Positions 25,811 through 34,402 of a DNA stretch of 64,000 nt are shown here, in pieces; position 1 is the stretch's first letter, and the number at the start of each line of letters is the position of its first letter. Origin of the DNA: Microbacterium terregens. Lineage in GTDB: Bacteria; Pseudomonadota; Alphaproteobacteria; Sphingomonadales; Sphingomonadaceae. The stretch lies in NCBI RefSeq assembly GCF_027922045.1, contig NZ_BSEX01000024.1, forward strand, positions 1 to 64,000, in the 5' to 3' direction. The notes below the pieces were generated by a model. The model saw only the letters and a list, made by a program, of their open reading frames with translations, was not told the DNA's origin and ran no database searches. The position numbers and the translations under genes are program-made.

Positions 25811-28376
25811 GATGCGGCTCCGGCGGGAGGGGTTCGGTCTCCCCGCGCGACACCGCCTCGATCGCCTCGGCGATCGTCTGCCCTCGAGCGTGGCGCCGCT
25901 CGATCGCGGCATAGGTGTCGGGCGAGGAGGAGAAGACGGTGGCGGAGAAGGGATCGAGCACGAGTCGGCCGATCGCCTGGCATTCGGGGCCGCGGATGAA
26001 GACCTCCGAATACTCGCTGCCGGAGCGCTTGAGCGACCGGATCAGCCCCTCGGTGCGGTCATCCATGTCGAGCCGGGCAGACTTGCGGAGGTCGGCGATC
26101 GTCTCCGGCTTCTGCTGGAGGACCAGCATCCAGTCCGAGTTCTCGAGCGCCGCGGTCGCGCCGTCCGACTTGTAAAAGTCGTTCAACGACTGCGTCGCGG
26201 TGCAGAGCGCGCCACCATATTTGCGGGCGGTCCGGGCATAGGTCTCGACGAAGTCGGACATCGACCCGCCCTTGAGCATCGCCCAGGCCTCATCGATCAG
26301 CAGCAGCTTCTTCACCGACCGCGGTGAGCGGGTCATGGCCTGGCCGGTCATGAACATGATCGCGGTCAGCACGACCGAGCGCAGCTCCTCGCGCGTGGCG
26401 AGGTCGGACATCTCGAAGACCGTGAAGTCAGCCTCGAGGCGTAGCGTCGCCTCGCCGTTGAAGAATCCGCCATAGGTGCCGCCCGCGCGGAACGGTCCCA
26501 TGGCGATGGCAAGGTTGGCGGCGTCGGCATTGCCCGTCGCTTCGAGCGCAAGCGCGACCGCCTCGACCGACCCCGCCCTGCCCTGCTCTTCCCACACCCG
26601 ATTGACCGCCTGGTCGATCAGGCCGCGCTCGGTGTCGGTCAGCCGGTCGATGAAGCGCGCCATCTGTCCGACAATGGCTTTCAGCATCGCCATGCAGTCG
26701 AGGCGGTAATCCTCGTCGTCGACCACGCGCTCGGCATCGATCATCGAGAAGGGATTTAGGCAGAAGCCGCTCGCCAGCGTGAACTCGATGAAACGGCCGC
26801 CCTGGAGACGGCAGCTGTTCATGAAGCTACGGCCGTCGTCGATCACCACGACCTTGGCGCCGGCGCCGCACAGGCTCGCGCACATCTCCTGGAGCAGCAC
26901 CGACTTGCCCGAGCCCGACTTGCCGAGGATCGCGACATTGTGGTTGCCCGCGCCATTCTCGAACGGCGACCAGAAGAAGGGCTGCCCCCGTCGGCCTAGG
27001 AACAGCAGGTGCGGCACCGCGCCGCCGAGATACTCACCCTGCACCGGCGCGATGTTGGCGGCCGTGGTCGACAGCATCGTCCGCATGCGCCGGCAGCGCT
27101 CGAGATCGGCGGCGAGCCCGTCGGCGAGCGTCAGCGGCATCGCCGCGAGCAGGCCCTGGACCTGCAGGTAGCGCTCGTCGGCCAAGTCCCAGCCCGCCGC
27201 TTTGTAGAGCGACTTGACCATCCGCTCGTTCCGGTCGCCGTCGCCTGCCGGCGAGAAGGTGGTCACGCCATAGAAGGCGCGGACCAGCCGCCGGCCCTCT
27301 TGCAGCTGCGCCTGGACTTCGCGCCATTCGGCCGCCTGCTCGCGCAGCTTGGGCACGTAGCGGGCCGACTTGCCTTCGGAGAGGCTGGTCGTGCGCAGGA
27401 ACTTCATGCCCGCGCGCGTCGAGGCCGCCTCCTGGTCGGGATAGACGAGGCAGAGGATCGTGCCGGCCGGGCACGGATAGCGGAGCTTGTCGGTGAACAG
27501 GTCGCCAATCAGCCGCGCCGTCTCCCACGGCGTCCAGCGCGCGGGCATGTTGCGGACGCCGAAATGCCGCACGTCGAACCGGTCGGGGTAGATTTCGCCG
27601 ATCTCGGGCGCCTCGCCGTCGCTGGCGCCGGTCGGCCGGAAGCGCTCGGTCCGGAGCAGCATCCGGCTCTCCTCGACGGTGAGCTCGATGTCGCGCCGGA
27701 TCGCCTGGTCGGCAATCGGGTCGAGCGGGTTGTAGTCGATGGCGTCGTCGCCGCTCGCCGTGGTTGGCGAGGTCAGGTCGTCGACGAAGGCGATGAGCTC
27801 GACCGGGCCGACATCGAGCGAGGGCACGTCGAGCGAGCGCAGCACGCCGACCAGGTTCTCGCGAACCGCGATAAGCTCGTCCTTGGTGGTGCTGCTGCTC
27901 GAAGGCACGCCGACTGAGACGAGCAGTTGGTGATGGCGCGCATGGAAGGGCGCGCCCCCCGACCCGCTGGTCCAGACAAGGTCGTAGAGGCACTGCGTAC
28001 GCGCCCGCGCGATCTGCTCGTAGACGCCGCCGCGCGCGTAGCGGGGCGCGAACCAGGGCGCGATGTTGCGGCTGATCCTCGGACTTGCCCAGTGGACAAT
28101 CTGGACGCAGGCGCCCGCCGGCAGGCCTTCGGACAGGAACTGGCCAAGAAGGTCGCCGACGCGCTCGTCGGCGCCGACCAACGGCGCCACGTTGAGGATG
28201 AAGCCGGTCGAGCGCGCGTTGAGGTAAAGCCGGGTCTGCGGCTCGTACACGCGGTACGGCAGGAAGCTCGACAGCATGTCGAGGCCGAGCACCGGGCGAT
28301 CGCCCTCGCTCTCCTCGGCATCGCCGAACAGGCCCTTGAGCAGCGTGCCCGTGAGCGTCTTGAAGGAGAGGCTCAT
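25803..28376 (-). CDS. traC: TraC, ATPase of the F-type secretion channel (VirB4 homologue)
   Basis: An 857-residue cytoplasmic ATPase. The N-terminal TraC domain begins MSLSFKTLTGTLLKGLFGDA and includes LDMLSSFLPYRVYEPQTRLY. The C-terminal motor has Walker A GKSGSGKSVLLQEM near residues 484-497 and Walker B LLLIDEAWAMLKG near 690-702. TATQSLNDFY follows as the sensor-like motif. Length matches F TraC. It powers pilus assembly at the inner membrane. Start and stop overlap traV and the small membrane-protein gene. Confidence 0.95.
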   Translation of the reverse strand: MSLSFKTLTGTLLKGLFGDAEESEGDRPVLGLDMLSSFLPYRVYEPQTRLYLNARSTGFILNVAPLVGADERVGDLLGQFLSEGLPAGACVQIVHWASPRISRNIAPWFAPRYARGGVYEQIARARTQCLYDLVWTSGSGGAPFHARHHQLLVSVGVPSSSSTTKDELIAVRENLVGVLRSLDVPSLDVGPVELIAFVDDLTSPTTASGDDAIDYNPLDPIADQAIRRDIELTVEESRMLLRTERFRPTGASDGEAPEIGEIYPDRFDVRHFGVRNMPARWTPWETARLIGDLFTDKLRYPCPAGTILCLVYPDQEAASTRAGMKFLRTTSLSEGKSARYVPKLREQAAEWREVQAQLQEGRRLVRAFYGVTTFSPAGDGDRNERMVKSLYKAAGWDLADERYLQVQGLLAAMPLTLADGLAADLERCRRMRTMLSTTAANIAPVQGEYLGGAVPHLLFLGRRGQPFFWSPFENGAGNHNVAILGKSGSGKSVLLQEMCASLCGAGAKVVVIDDGRSFMNSCRLQGGRFIEFTLASGFCLNPFSMIDAERVVDDEDYRLDCMAMLKAIVGQMARFIDRLTDTERGLIDQAVNRVWEEQGRAGSVEAVALALEATGNADAANLAIAMGPFRAGGTYGGFFNGEATLRLEADFTVFEMSDLATREELRSVVLTAIMFMTGQAMTRSPRSVKKLLLIDEAWAMLKGGSMSDFVETYARTARKYGGALCTATQSLNDFYKSDGATAALENSDWMLVLQQKPETIADLRKSARLDMDDRTEGLIRSLKRSGSEYSEVFIRGPECQAIGRLVLDPFSATVFSSSPDTYAAIERRHARGQTIAEAIEAVSRGETEPLPPEPHHG

Positions 28377-29203
28377 CGCGGCTGCTCCTGGCCAACGGGC
28401 GCGCTGAAAGGACTGCCCTCCATTTCTGGCGTGACCGGGCCGACCGGCCTGAGCGTGGTGCCAAGCCGCGACAGCTTCCGAGCTGCGAGCGCGTTCAGCC
28501 TCGCTTGGGCCGCCCCCGGGTCGCCCTGCGGCAGAATAACCTTGCCGGCGGGTAGCGCCGACGTGGTCGGCCCGAAGCGCTTTGCCGCAGGCGCAGGCAC
28601 GGTGGCTGGCGGCTTGGTACCGATCCGGTGCCCGGCGCGAGCGGCGGCGATCGCCGCGGCGCTGGGCGCCGCGGGATCATGGATGCGCGCCGTCGAAGCG
28701 GCCGCGCTGAACGGTTGAGGGGCTTGAGCGGGAGGAGACTCAAGCCCCTCGATCACCGGTGCCGAAGCACCAGCGACCACCTCGCGCAGGGAGGAAGGGG
28801 CGGGACTGCGCGAGAACTCGGAAATGGATGTGGGCTCAGCGACCGAGGCGAAGGTCCAGGCGGGCTGCTCGACGACGGCGTGGACCGTCGCGGCATCGTG
28901 CAGCACGCCAGCCTCGTCGACATGCGCCGGCAGGAGGATGGTCAGCATGCGCTCGCCGGTACGGACCGCGACGCTGCCGCCCTTCCCGCTCGCGCCCTGC
29001 CGGCGCGGGCCGACCATAGGTGCCGACGCGCCCTCCTCGTCGACACTGCCGATCGCGGCAGCGTCGATCTTGGTCATGGGCGCGCAGGTCCCGGCCGGCG
29101 CGCGGCAGGTGAAGTCGCCCTTCACGGTGCCGCCAAGCGTGGTGCAGCCGCTCGCGCCAAGCGCGGTTGTGAGCAGCAGGGCGAGGGTGGCGGCGCGGCT
29201 CAT
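28373..29203 (-). CDS. traV: TraV, outer-membrane lipoprotein of the transfer channel
   Basis: A 276-residue protein starting with a lipoprotein signal whose lipobox LGASGC places the lipidated Cys at residue 20. TraV features follow: GGTVKGDFTCRAPAGTCAPM with a Cys pair, then MLTILLPAHVDEAGVLHDAA. The C-terminal half is long, Pro/Ala-rich and low in conservation, making the protein longer than F TraV. TraV tethers the TraK/TraB core complex to the outer membrane. It overlaps dsbC-like and traC by 4 nt each. Confidence 0.88.
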   Translation of the reverse strand: MSRAATLALLLTTALGASGCTTLGGTVKGDFTCRAPAGTCAPMTKIDAAAIGSVDEEGASAPMVGPRRQGASGKGGSVAVRTGERMLTILLPAHVDEAGVLHDAATVHAVVEQPAWTFASVAEPTSISEFSRSPAPSSLREVVAGASAPVIEGLESPPAQAPQPFSAAASTARIHDPAAPSAAAIAAARAGHRIGTKPPATVPAPAAKRFGPTTSALPAGKVILPQGDPGAAQARLNALAARKLSRLGTTLRPVGPVTPEMEGSPFSAPVGQEQPR

Positions 29204-30087
29204 GCCCGGCCTCCCGCGACAAAGGCTTTGAGCTGGTCTGCGGTGTGGAAGCCCTGCAGGACCGCGCCATCGCTACGGATGATCACCGGCGTGCCGCCAA
29301 AGCCACGCGCTTTGGCGAACGCCTCATTGGCGTCGAGCCCGGAGGTGTCGCACTTGGCGCCGGGCGTGACCGGCCGACCGTCATAGGCAGCGTGAACCGC
29401 CGCCTGCTGGTCGCCGGCGCAAAGCACGGCCTCGGCAAGCTTGCGGCTTTCCGCGCCGAAAATCGAGATCGGCCGCTCCTCGACCCGGGCGCCCATCTTC
29501 ACGAGCTCGCTCGAGAGCTTGCGGCAATAGCCGCAGTGGAAGTCGCTGAGCACGACCAGCTTGGGACCGGTCGCCGGACCCCAATGGATTGCACCCTTCG
29601 CGGGCAGCTGGCCGAGGTCGACCTTCGCGGCCGCAGGCGATGCCGCCTCCGGCTGCTCGTCCCCGTCGCTGTCGCGCTTGCCGGCGGCACCGGCGGCGAG
29701 CAGGTCGGGATTGAGCTCGAGCAACCGCGCGGCGGTAACGTCGCTGCGCGTCTCCATATCGTAGAGCCGCCCGATCATCAGGTAGCGCGCGGTCCGGTCG
29801 ACATAGAAGAGCGTGGTGCCGGCGACGACTTCGCACAGCCCGCCGAAGCGGCTGCAGTCGATCGCACCGATCCGCGTCTTGGGCAGGCGCAGCTTGAGCG
29901 CTTCTCGAACCAGGTCCGTGTCGACGTGCACCGAGGCGATCGGGGCGGCCTGGACGCTCTTGGCGACCACGCCCGCCCCCATGCCGAGCGTTAGCGAGGC
30001 GGACGCCAGCAAGGTCCAGAAGGGAACGCCCTCCATTCGGCGCATCTTGGCCAGCTCGCGGCCAAGTCGAGTGTCAGCAGAATTCAT
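29200..30087 (-). CDS. DsbC-like thiol:disulfide isomerase of the tra operon
   Basis: A 295-residue protein with an N-terminal membrane or signal segment (FWTLLASASLTLGMGAGVVA). A DsbC-type dimerisation region (RFGGLCEVVAGTTLFYVDRT, RYLMIGRLYDMETRSDVTAA) is followed by a thioredoxin domain with CGYCRKLSSELV near residue 184. VIIRSDG near the end supplies the cis-proline region (GGTPVII). It should shuffle disulfides in Cys-rich TraN, TraU and TraH in the periplasm. It lies between traB and traV with ATGA overlaps on both sides. Confidence 0.88.
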   Translation of the reverse strand: MNSADTRLGRELAKMRRMEGVPFWTLLASASLTLGMGAGVVAKSVQAAPIASVHVDTDLVREALKLRLPKTRIGAIDCSRFGGLCEVVAGTTLFYVDRTARYLMIGRLYDMETRSDVTAARLLELNPDLLAAGAAGKRDSDGDEQPEAASPAAAKVDLGQLPAKGAIHWGPATGPKLVVLSDFHCGYCRKLSSELVKMGARVEERPISIFGAESRKLAEAVLCAGDQQAAVHAAYDGRPVTPGAKCDTSGLDANEAFAKARGFGGTPVIIRSDGAVLQGFHTADQLKAFVAGGRA

Positions 30088-31409
30088 TGAGAGTCCCTCA
30101 CATAGACGCCATCGAGGAAGACGATCTCGACATCGATGCCGGTCGGCATCTCCACGACTGGCTGATATTGTTCGGCGCGCTCGATCAGATATTTGGAGAC
30201 CGTGTCCGACGCGTCGGCGACGCCTTGACCGAGGCCGCCCTGGACGATGTCGCCGCCCGAGAGCTGCTGGCGCTTGCCGTCGACCCCGGTGGTGATGCCG
30301 GAGAAGACGCTGTTCGCATTAGCCGAGAAGCCACGCCCGAAGCCGCCGACGATGCCGGCGAGCAGCGCCTGGCTGACAAGACTGCCCTCGCGGCTGACGA
30401 CCCGGCCGCGCACCCCGGTTTTGCCGGCGAAGCTGATGAAGCCCTTGACCTCGCTGACCGCGACCCGGCCACCCGGCTGGTCGCAGGTCATCTTCTGGAG
30501 CTTGACGTAGACCTTCTCGGCCGAGAGATCGCCGCGCGCCGCGCCGTTGACGACGCAGCCCTGGAGGCGGGTGGTGAGTAGCTTGCCGTCCTTGACGACC
30601 GAGCGCGCCGGGCCGGTGATCCGCAGCACGACGGGCAGCGGATCGGTCTGGCTCGCGACGCCCGCGGAGGCGTCGACGCCGACGATGACGCGCGCCGGGG
30701 CATAGCTGTTCGGCGGCAGATAATCGGGGCTGTCCTCGACCTCGATCGCGGGTGCCGTCGGCCGCCCTGCCCTGAGGCCCGTCTTGCCCGCCGCGCCAAT
30801 TTCGCCGGCACCGCCGGTGAACGAAACTGTCTTCACCTGCCGCTCCGCGGCGGCCGGCAGCGCCGCACCCGAAGGACCGGCACCATTGTTCGGGTCGAGC
30901 GGCGAGCCCGACGGGATCGACGGATCACGCACGGCGACCGGCGGCGGGACAGCCGCCTGCGTCTGCGCGCGGGTGAGCTCGCCGCGCAGCGTGCTGTTCT
31001 CCTGCGTCAGCGCGTCGATTGTCTTGGTACCGTCGCTCTTGAGCGCCTGGTTCTCCGCCGAGAGCGCATCAAGCTTGGCCTGCACCTCGGGGGCGACCGC
31101 CTTGCTCTCCTCAAGCGCCTTCAGCTGGCGCGCCTGCGCATCCAGCCGGTTGCCATAGATAGCGACGAACTCCTTCTGGCTGAGGTCCCGATTAACGATG
31201 CCGTCGGTCTCGATTTTCTGCGGCGCGTCCGCGGCCGGCGTGTGATCGCCGGTGCCGCCGAACACGAACCAGAGCGCGAGCATCGCCGCGGAACCCCCAC
31301 CGCCGAGAAGCAGCATGCGCTGGCGTGCGCGGGTCTTCGCGTTGAGCGCGCCCAAAGCCGTGACGCTTTCCTGCGCCGGGCTGGACGGAGGGGTGGCCTG
31401 CTCGCTCAT
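30084..31409 (-). CDS. traB: TraB, core-complex channel protein (VirB10-like)
   Basis: A 441-residue protein with a cytoplasmic N-terminus, one membrane helix at about residues 32-50 (MLLLGGGGSAAMLALWFVFG), and a coiled coil at about 85-150 (LDALSAENQALKSDGTKTID). A C-terminal TrbI/VirB10 domain follows, with SYAPARVIVGVDASAGVASQ and RLQGCVVNGAARGDLSAEKV. TGVRGRVVSREGSLVSQALL comes near the end. TraB spans the envelope and joins TraK and TraV. Length and order fit the family; both ends overlap neighbours by 4 nt. Confidence 0.93.
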   Translation of the reverse strand: MSEQATPPSSPAQESVTALGALNAKTRARQRMLLLGGGGSAAMLALWFVFGGTGDHTPAADAPQKIETDGIVNRDLSQKEFVAIYGNRLDAQARQLKALEESKAVAPEVQAKLDALSAENQALKSDGTKTIDALTQENSTLRGELTRAQTQAAVPPPVAVRDPSIPSGSPLDPNNGAGPSGAALPAAAERQVKTVSFTGGAGEIGAAGKTGLRAGRPTAPAIEVEDSPDYLPPNSYAPARVIVGVDASAGVASQTDPLPVVLRITGPARSVVKDGKLLTTRLQGCVVNGAARGDLSAEKVYVKLQKMTCDQPGGRVAVSEVKGFISFAGKTGVRGRVVSREGSLVSQALLAGIVGGFGRGFSANANSVFSGITTGVDGKRQQLSGGDIVQGGLGQGVADASDTVSKYLIERAEQYQPVVEMPTGIDVEIVFLDGVYVRDSQ

Positions 31410-32218
31410 GCGCCGGCACTCCCGTCGAGCACGACGTAGAGCGTCGTCGCCTGCTGGGCGCCGAGCTCGCGATCGGCGACGCTCACCGCGAGACTGCCGG
31501 CCGGGGTGAGCTGCGCCGGATCGATGGTGACAGGCTTGGCGCCGCGATTGTCGATCCGCAGCACGCGCCCCGTGAGCGCGGCACCGCGATACTCGGCGAC
31601 GAGGCGTACGGTGAGGTCACCGACACGGGCCGGGGCGGCGGCGACCTGCCGCATCGTATAGCCGTCCGGCGCGCTGTTCGCGGCCATGGCCTGCACCAGG
31701 CGCACCGCGGCGTCTCGGGGGGTCGCCTTCGCTTCCCAGGCCTGGGCCCGCTCACCAGCGATCGCGGGATTGGTGACGAAGATCTGCTCGGCCTCGGGTC
31801 CGCCGACGCTGCACGCGAACTTGTAGACATAGCCCTTGCGGGTCGTGGCGAAGAAGCTCAGCCGGCCCGGCGCGAAGCCCTCGGGCACCGACAGGTAGAT
31901 GTCGCCCCGGACCGGCTCGTTGGTGACGGTGAAATCGTTGTACGGGTAGCCGGTCGTGATCTTGCTGACGCTGGCAAAGGCATCGCCGACCAGGCTGATC
32001 CGCGTCAGCTCATGATTCGAGACGACGCAGTCGACCTGCGCATTGTCGGCAGCCTGCCGATACTGGTCGGCCCACGCCGGGGTGGCGGCGAGCGCGATGG
32101 CAGCGCCGATCAGAGCCATGCCGAACGGCTTCAGGCTGATGTCGCGCGGTCGGGACGTGCCGGCCGCAAAGGTGGCGGCGCCGGCTCCGAGTAGGCAGGC
32201 GGGTGTCGCGGCGATCAT
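31406..32218 (-). CDS. traK: TraK, secretin-like core-complex protein (VirB9-like)
   Basis: A 270-residue exported protein. A hydrophobic signal starts at the internal MALIGAAIALAATPAWADQY (about residue 33), so the mature protein begins near Asp51. The upstream start is kept because it overlaps traE in ATGA. The TraK domain contains ADNAQVDCVVSNHELTRISL, FTVTNEPVRGDIYLSVPEGF and a C-terminal beta-sandwich with RIDNRGAKPVTIDPAQLTP. It forms the periplasmic ring with TraV and TraB. Confidence 0.9.
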   Translation of the reverse strand: MIAATPACLLGAGAATFAAGTSRPRDISLKPFGMALIGAAIALAATPAWADQYRQAADNAQVDCVVSNHELTRISLVGDAFASVSKITTGYPYNDFTVTNEPVRGDIYLSVPEGFAPGRLSFFATTRKGYVYKFACSVGGPEAEQIFVTNPAIAGERAQAWEAKATPRDAAVRLVQAMAANSAPDGYTMRQVAAAPARVGDLTVRLVAEYRGAALTGRVLRIDNRGAKPVTIDPAQLTPAGSLAVSVADRELGAQQATTLYVVLDGSAGA

Positions 32219-32781
32219 TGGAGCGCCTCCTTGTGATCTTGGATGAGCGCGAAGCTCGAGAGCGAGAGGCGCAGCCCCACGTAGGTCCAGCCAAACCGGA
32301 ACCGCTTCTTCTCGCTGGCGATGACCTGGCCGCCGACGAAGGTCTTGAGGTCGCCTTCGACGGTGGAGCTCAGGCCCTTCGGATCCACGGTCATGCCGGT
32401 GATCACGAAGGCCTGGGCGAGGTCGGAACCGCGCTGCTCGGTGACGATCTTGACCAGCTCGGCCTTGAGCGCCCCGTAGGCAGACGGGTCGGCCACCTTC
32501 AGGATCTGCTCCATCCAGTAATCAAGCCCGGTCGGCGACCGATTGAGCAGCATCAGCGCCACATCGCGCGTCACCAGCTCGAGATAGTCGGCCGACACGC
32601 CCGACGAGCTGATCGCCAGCTGCCGGGTCGTTACCGGCTGCAGGATCACTTCGCGGTCGCGGCTGCTGAGCGCCGTCAGCAATGCGAAATTCGCCAGGAA
32701 CGACGCGGCGGCCGCGACGACCAGGACCTTGCGCTGGCGGAGCAGCGACTGGCTGCGCTGATGCGCGATATCGGACAGCAT
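32215..32781 (-). CDS. traE: TraE, inner-membrane pilus assembly protein (VirB5/8-like)
   Basis: The start at 32781 (MLSDIAHQRSQSLLRQRKVL) is 13 nt after traL; the longer open frame upstream is a shadow. The 188-residue protein has one N-terminal membrane helix (VVAAAASFLANFALLTALSS) and a periplasmic domain with SSGVSADYLELVTRDVALML, a TraE family segment. FRFGWTYVGLRLSLSSFALI is near the end. TraE resembles VirB8 in fold and joins the inner-membrane platform. Confidence 0.9.
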   Translation of the reverse strand: MLSDIAHQRSQSLLRQRKVLVVAAAASFLANFALLTALSSRDREVILQPVTTRQLAISSSGVSADYLELVTRDVALMLLNRSPTGLDYWMEQILKVADPSAYGALKAELVKIVTEQRGSDLAQAFVITGMTVDPKGLSSTVEGDLKTFVGGQVIASEKKRFRFGWTYVGLRLSLSSFALIQDHKEALQ

Positions 32782-32794
32782 GGAGCCCCTCCCC

Positions 32795-33082
32795 TCAGCC
32801 GGCGAGCCGGCGGCAGTGGGAGGGCGGCGTGGCGCGAAGCCTGACGAAGCTTGCCCCCAGGTACCAGTAGGCCGCGTGGATGATCCAGGAACTGGCCCGG
32901 CCAGCCTTGGCCTTGCGAAGCGCGAACCACGCTCCTCCGGCACCCACGAGACCCAGAAGGATGTGCTGGGAGAAGATGCCCCAGGCGAACGGCGCCGCGA
33001 GCCCCAGGAATTCGTCCAGGGTCCAAAGGCCGATGAGCTCCGGATCGTCGAGCCGCCGGGGGACAAGGTACTTGTCAGTCAT
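32795..33082 (-). CDS. traL: TraL, inner-membrane pilus assembly protein (VirB3-like)
   Basis: A 95-residue protein starting MTDKYLVPRRLDDPELIGLW, the usual TraL opening (IPRRLDDPPRxLFW). Two hydrophobic segments follow: FLGLAAPFAWGIFSQHILLG and a second around residues 43-55. ASFVRLRATPPSHCRRLAG forms the basic C-terminus that in the family precedes attachment to the platform. It lies between traA and traE in the standard order. Confidence 0.9.
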   Translation of the reverse strand: MTDKYLVPRRLDDPELIGLWTLDEFLGLAAPFAWGIFSQHILLGLVGAGGAWFALRKAKAGRASSWIIHAAYWYLGASFVRLRATPPSHCRRLAG

Positions 33083-33110
33083 GTGCGCTACGCCGCCCTC
33101 GCCGCCGCGA

Positions 33111-33434
33111 TCAGATGATCGCGGTCACGGTGGAGGTGACGATCGGCACGCCCGTGCCGACGCCGATGCCGACGGCGACGGGGATCGCCACCTGCCCGAG
33201 CGTGAACCGGCCGGACGCCATGCCGATGATGCCGCCGGCCAGGCTGAGCACAGCGATGATCTTGCCGCCCGAGCCCTCCAGAAAGTCGGTGAACTTGGTG
33301 AGCGCCGGACCGAAGGTCGTGTCGGCGCCGGCATAGGCCGCGCTCGCCACGGCCATGAGGCCGATCGCCGGGATGAGATAGTCGCTGGCCCGGCCGAGGC
33401 CGGCACGGGTCAGCGGGAGCTTGAGGCTGTGCAT
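33111..33434 (-). CDS. traA: TraA, F-type pilin precursor
   Basis: A 107-residue protein with a long leader to about residue 35 that ends in a signal-peptidase site ASAAYA before GADTTFG. The predicted mature pilin is about 72 residues, close to the 70 of F. It has two hydrophobic helices, IIAVLSLAGGIIGMASG and VAIPVAVGIGVGTGVPIVTS, separated by a short basic loop (GRFTLGQ). It is the first gene of the operon, directly after the regulatory region. Cleavage site and helix limits are judged by eye. Confidence 0.88.
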   Translation of the reverse strand: MHSLKLPLTRAGLGRASDYLIPAIGLMAVASAAYAGADTTFGPALTKFTDFLEGSGGKIIAVLSLAGGIIGMASGRFTLGQVAIPVAVGIGVGTGVPIVTSTVTAII

Positions 33435-33553
33435 CGAGAGCGTCTCCGAGAAGGTGTTCGCCGCGGCCGCATCCCGACCGCACAGCCACCTTCACGCCGG
33501 CTCGGGCCGACGCTCAACGAAAAGGAACATCAGGAGAACGGTCAGCCGATTGG

Positions 33554-33568
33554 TCGCGAAATCCGCGA
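33554..33568. promoter_or_regulatory. candidate operator 1 in the traA/XRE interval
   Basis: TCGCG-AAATC-CGCGA is a 15-bp palindrome with 5-bp arms and a 5-bp centre. It shares the pattern TYGCGARWTCCGCRA with the site at 33737-33751. It lies about 120 bases upstream of the traA start, where binding could control the tra promoter. The neighbouring XRE protein is the obvious candidate binder. Confidence 0.45.
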
Positions 33569-33736
33569 CACCGATCGCGTCCGGAGTGTGAAGTTTCCTA
33601 GCTTCGCGCGATGCCGCTCGCGCTGAATGACAAGGCACACGCGGTCGCTGGCGACAGCCGTCGCGAATCGCCTTCCGGCTTCATTCCTTGCACTTCCGGT
33701 GAGAGGCCGGCGCCGTAAGCGACGCGACTCTGCCAA

Positions 33737-33751
33737 TTGCGAGTTCCGCAA
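33737..33751. promoter_or_regulatory. candidate operator 2 in the traA/XRE interval
   Basis: TTGCG-AGTTC-CGCAA is the second copy of the palindrome. Here the symmetry extends to 9-bp arms (33733-33755, CCAATTGCG and CGCAAATGG) with one mismatch. It lies 83 bases before the GTG of the XRE gene, as expected for autoregulation. Confidence 0.5.
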
Positions 33752-33834
33752 ATGGCTAGGATGTTCCTGTTTTGTTTTCCTACAGCCTCCGCGATTGATA
33801 CCGTGCGTGCGAATCAGCCCTTGGAGTTGGAGTC

Positions 33835-34314
33835 GTGACCACCAGCAGCCCGGCAGCCCTGTCCTCGATACCGCTGCACATCATCGTTGGAGACCTCGTC
33901 GATCAGAGCGGGCTCAGCCAGCGCGACCTGGCGGCCAGGGTCGGCCTGTCGAAGGATCAGATCTGTCGTACGCTGAAGGGCACGCGGCATCTCAGCCTCG
34001 AGGAAGCAGGATCGATGCTCTCCGCCGCCGGCCTACCGGCGCGCGGTGCCCTCACCCTCGCCCTCTTCGATCGCCGCGATCTCGCCAGCGAATGGTCACG
34101 GTCCGGCATGGCGGCGTTTCTGGAGACACTCGTCGCCGCGCTGCCGGACGCGCTAGCGGCCGAGCTCGCCGAAAGCAGCGATCGCGTCGATCCGCGTTGG
34201 GGTCCGGCGGTAGCGAAGTTCGTGGCACAGCGGATTGCAAGCCACATCGATGAACTGATCGAGCGAGAGGCGAAGCTTGGCGAGTTTAGGCAGACCGGCG
34301 TTCTGCGCGGCTAA
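33835..34314 (+). CDS. XRE-family regulator, probable controller of the tra operon
   Basis: A 159-residue protein starting at GTG with GGAGTTGGAG just upstream. Residues 15-50 form an XRE helix-turn-helix: VGDLVDQSGLSQRDLAARVG then LSKDQICRTLKGTRHLSLEE. The rest is helical with no recognised domain. Divergence from traA with two matching palindromes in between makes it a likely repressor of conjugation and of itself. It converges with zorD, 88 nt apart. Confidence 0.75.
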   Translation: MTTSSPAALSSIPLHIIVGDLVDQSGLSQRDLAARVGLSKDQICRTLKGTRHLSLEEAGSMLSAAGLPARGALTLALFDRRDLASEWSRSGMAAFLETLVAALPDALAAELAESSDRVDPRWGPAVAKFVAQRIASHIDELIEREAKLGEFRQTGVLRG

Positions 34315-34402
34315 CCACCTCGACGAAGGTCGCGCTGAACGCATAGCTGGTGAAGGTCGCGCGCTTGCAGCGGTGCGCGCCGATCAGCTCGAGAGAGCGG
34401 CC

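Larger units (their letters stand above)
33435..33834. promoter_or_regulatory. divergent regulatory region between the tra operon and its XRE neighbour
   Basis: This 400-base stretch contains no gene but two matching palindromes, listed separately. A T-rich run (TTCCTGTTTTGTTTTCCTAC) lies around 33765-33784 before the XRE gene. It must hold the promoters of both divergent units. I could not assign -35/-10 boxes with confidence. Confidence 0.6.
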
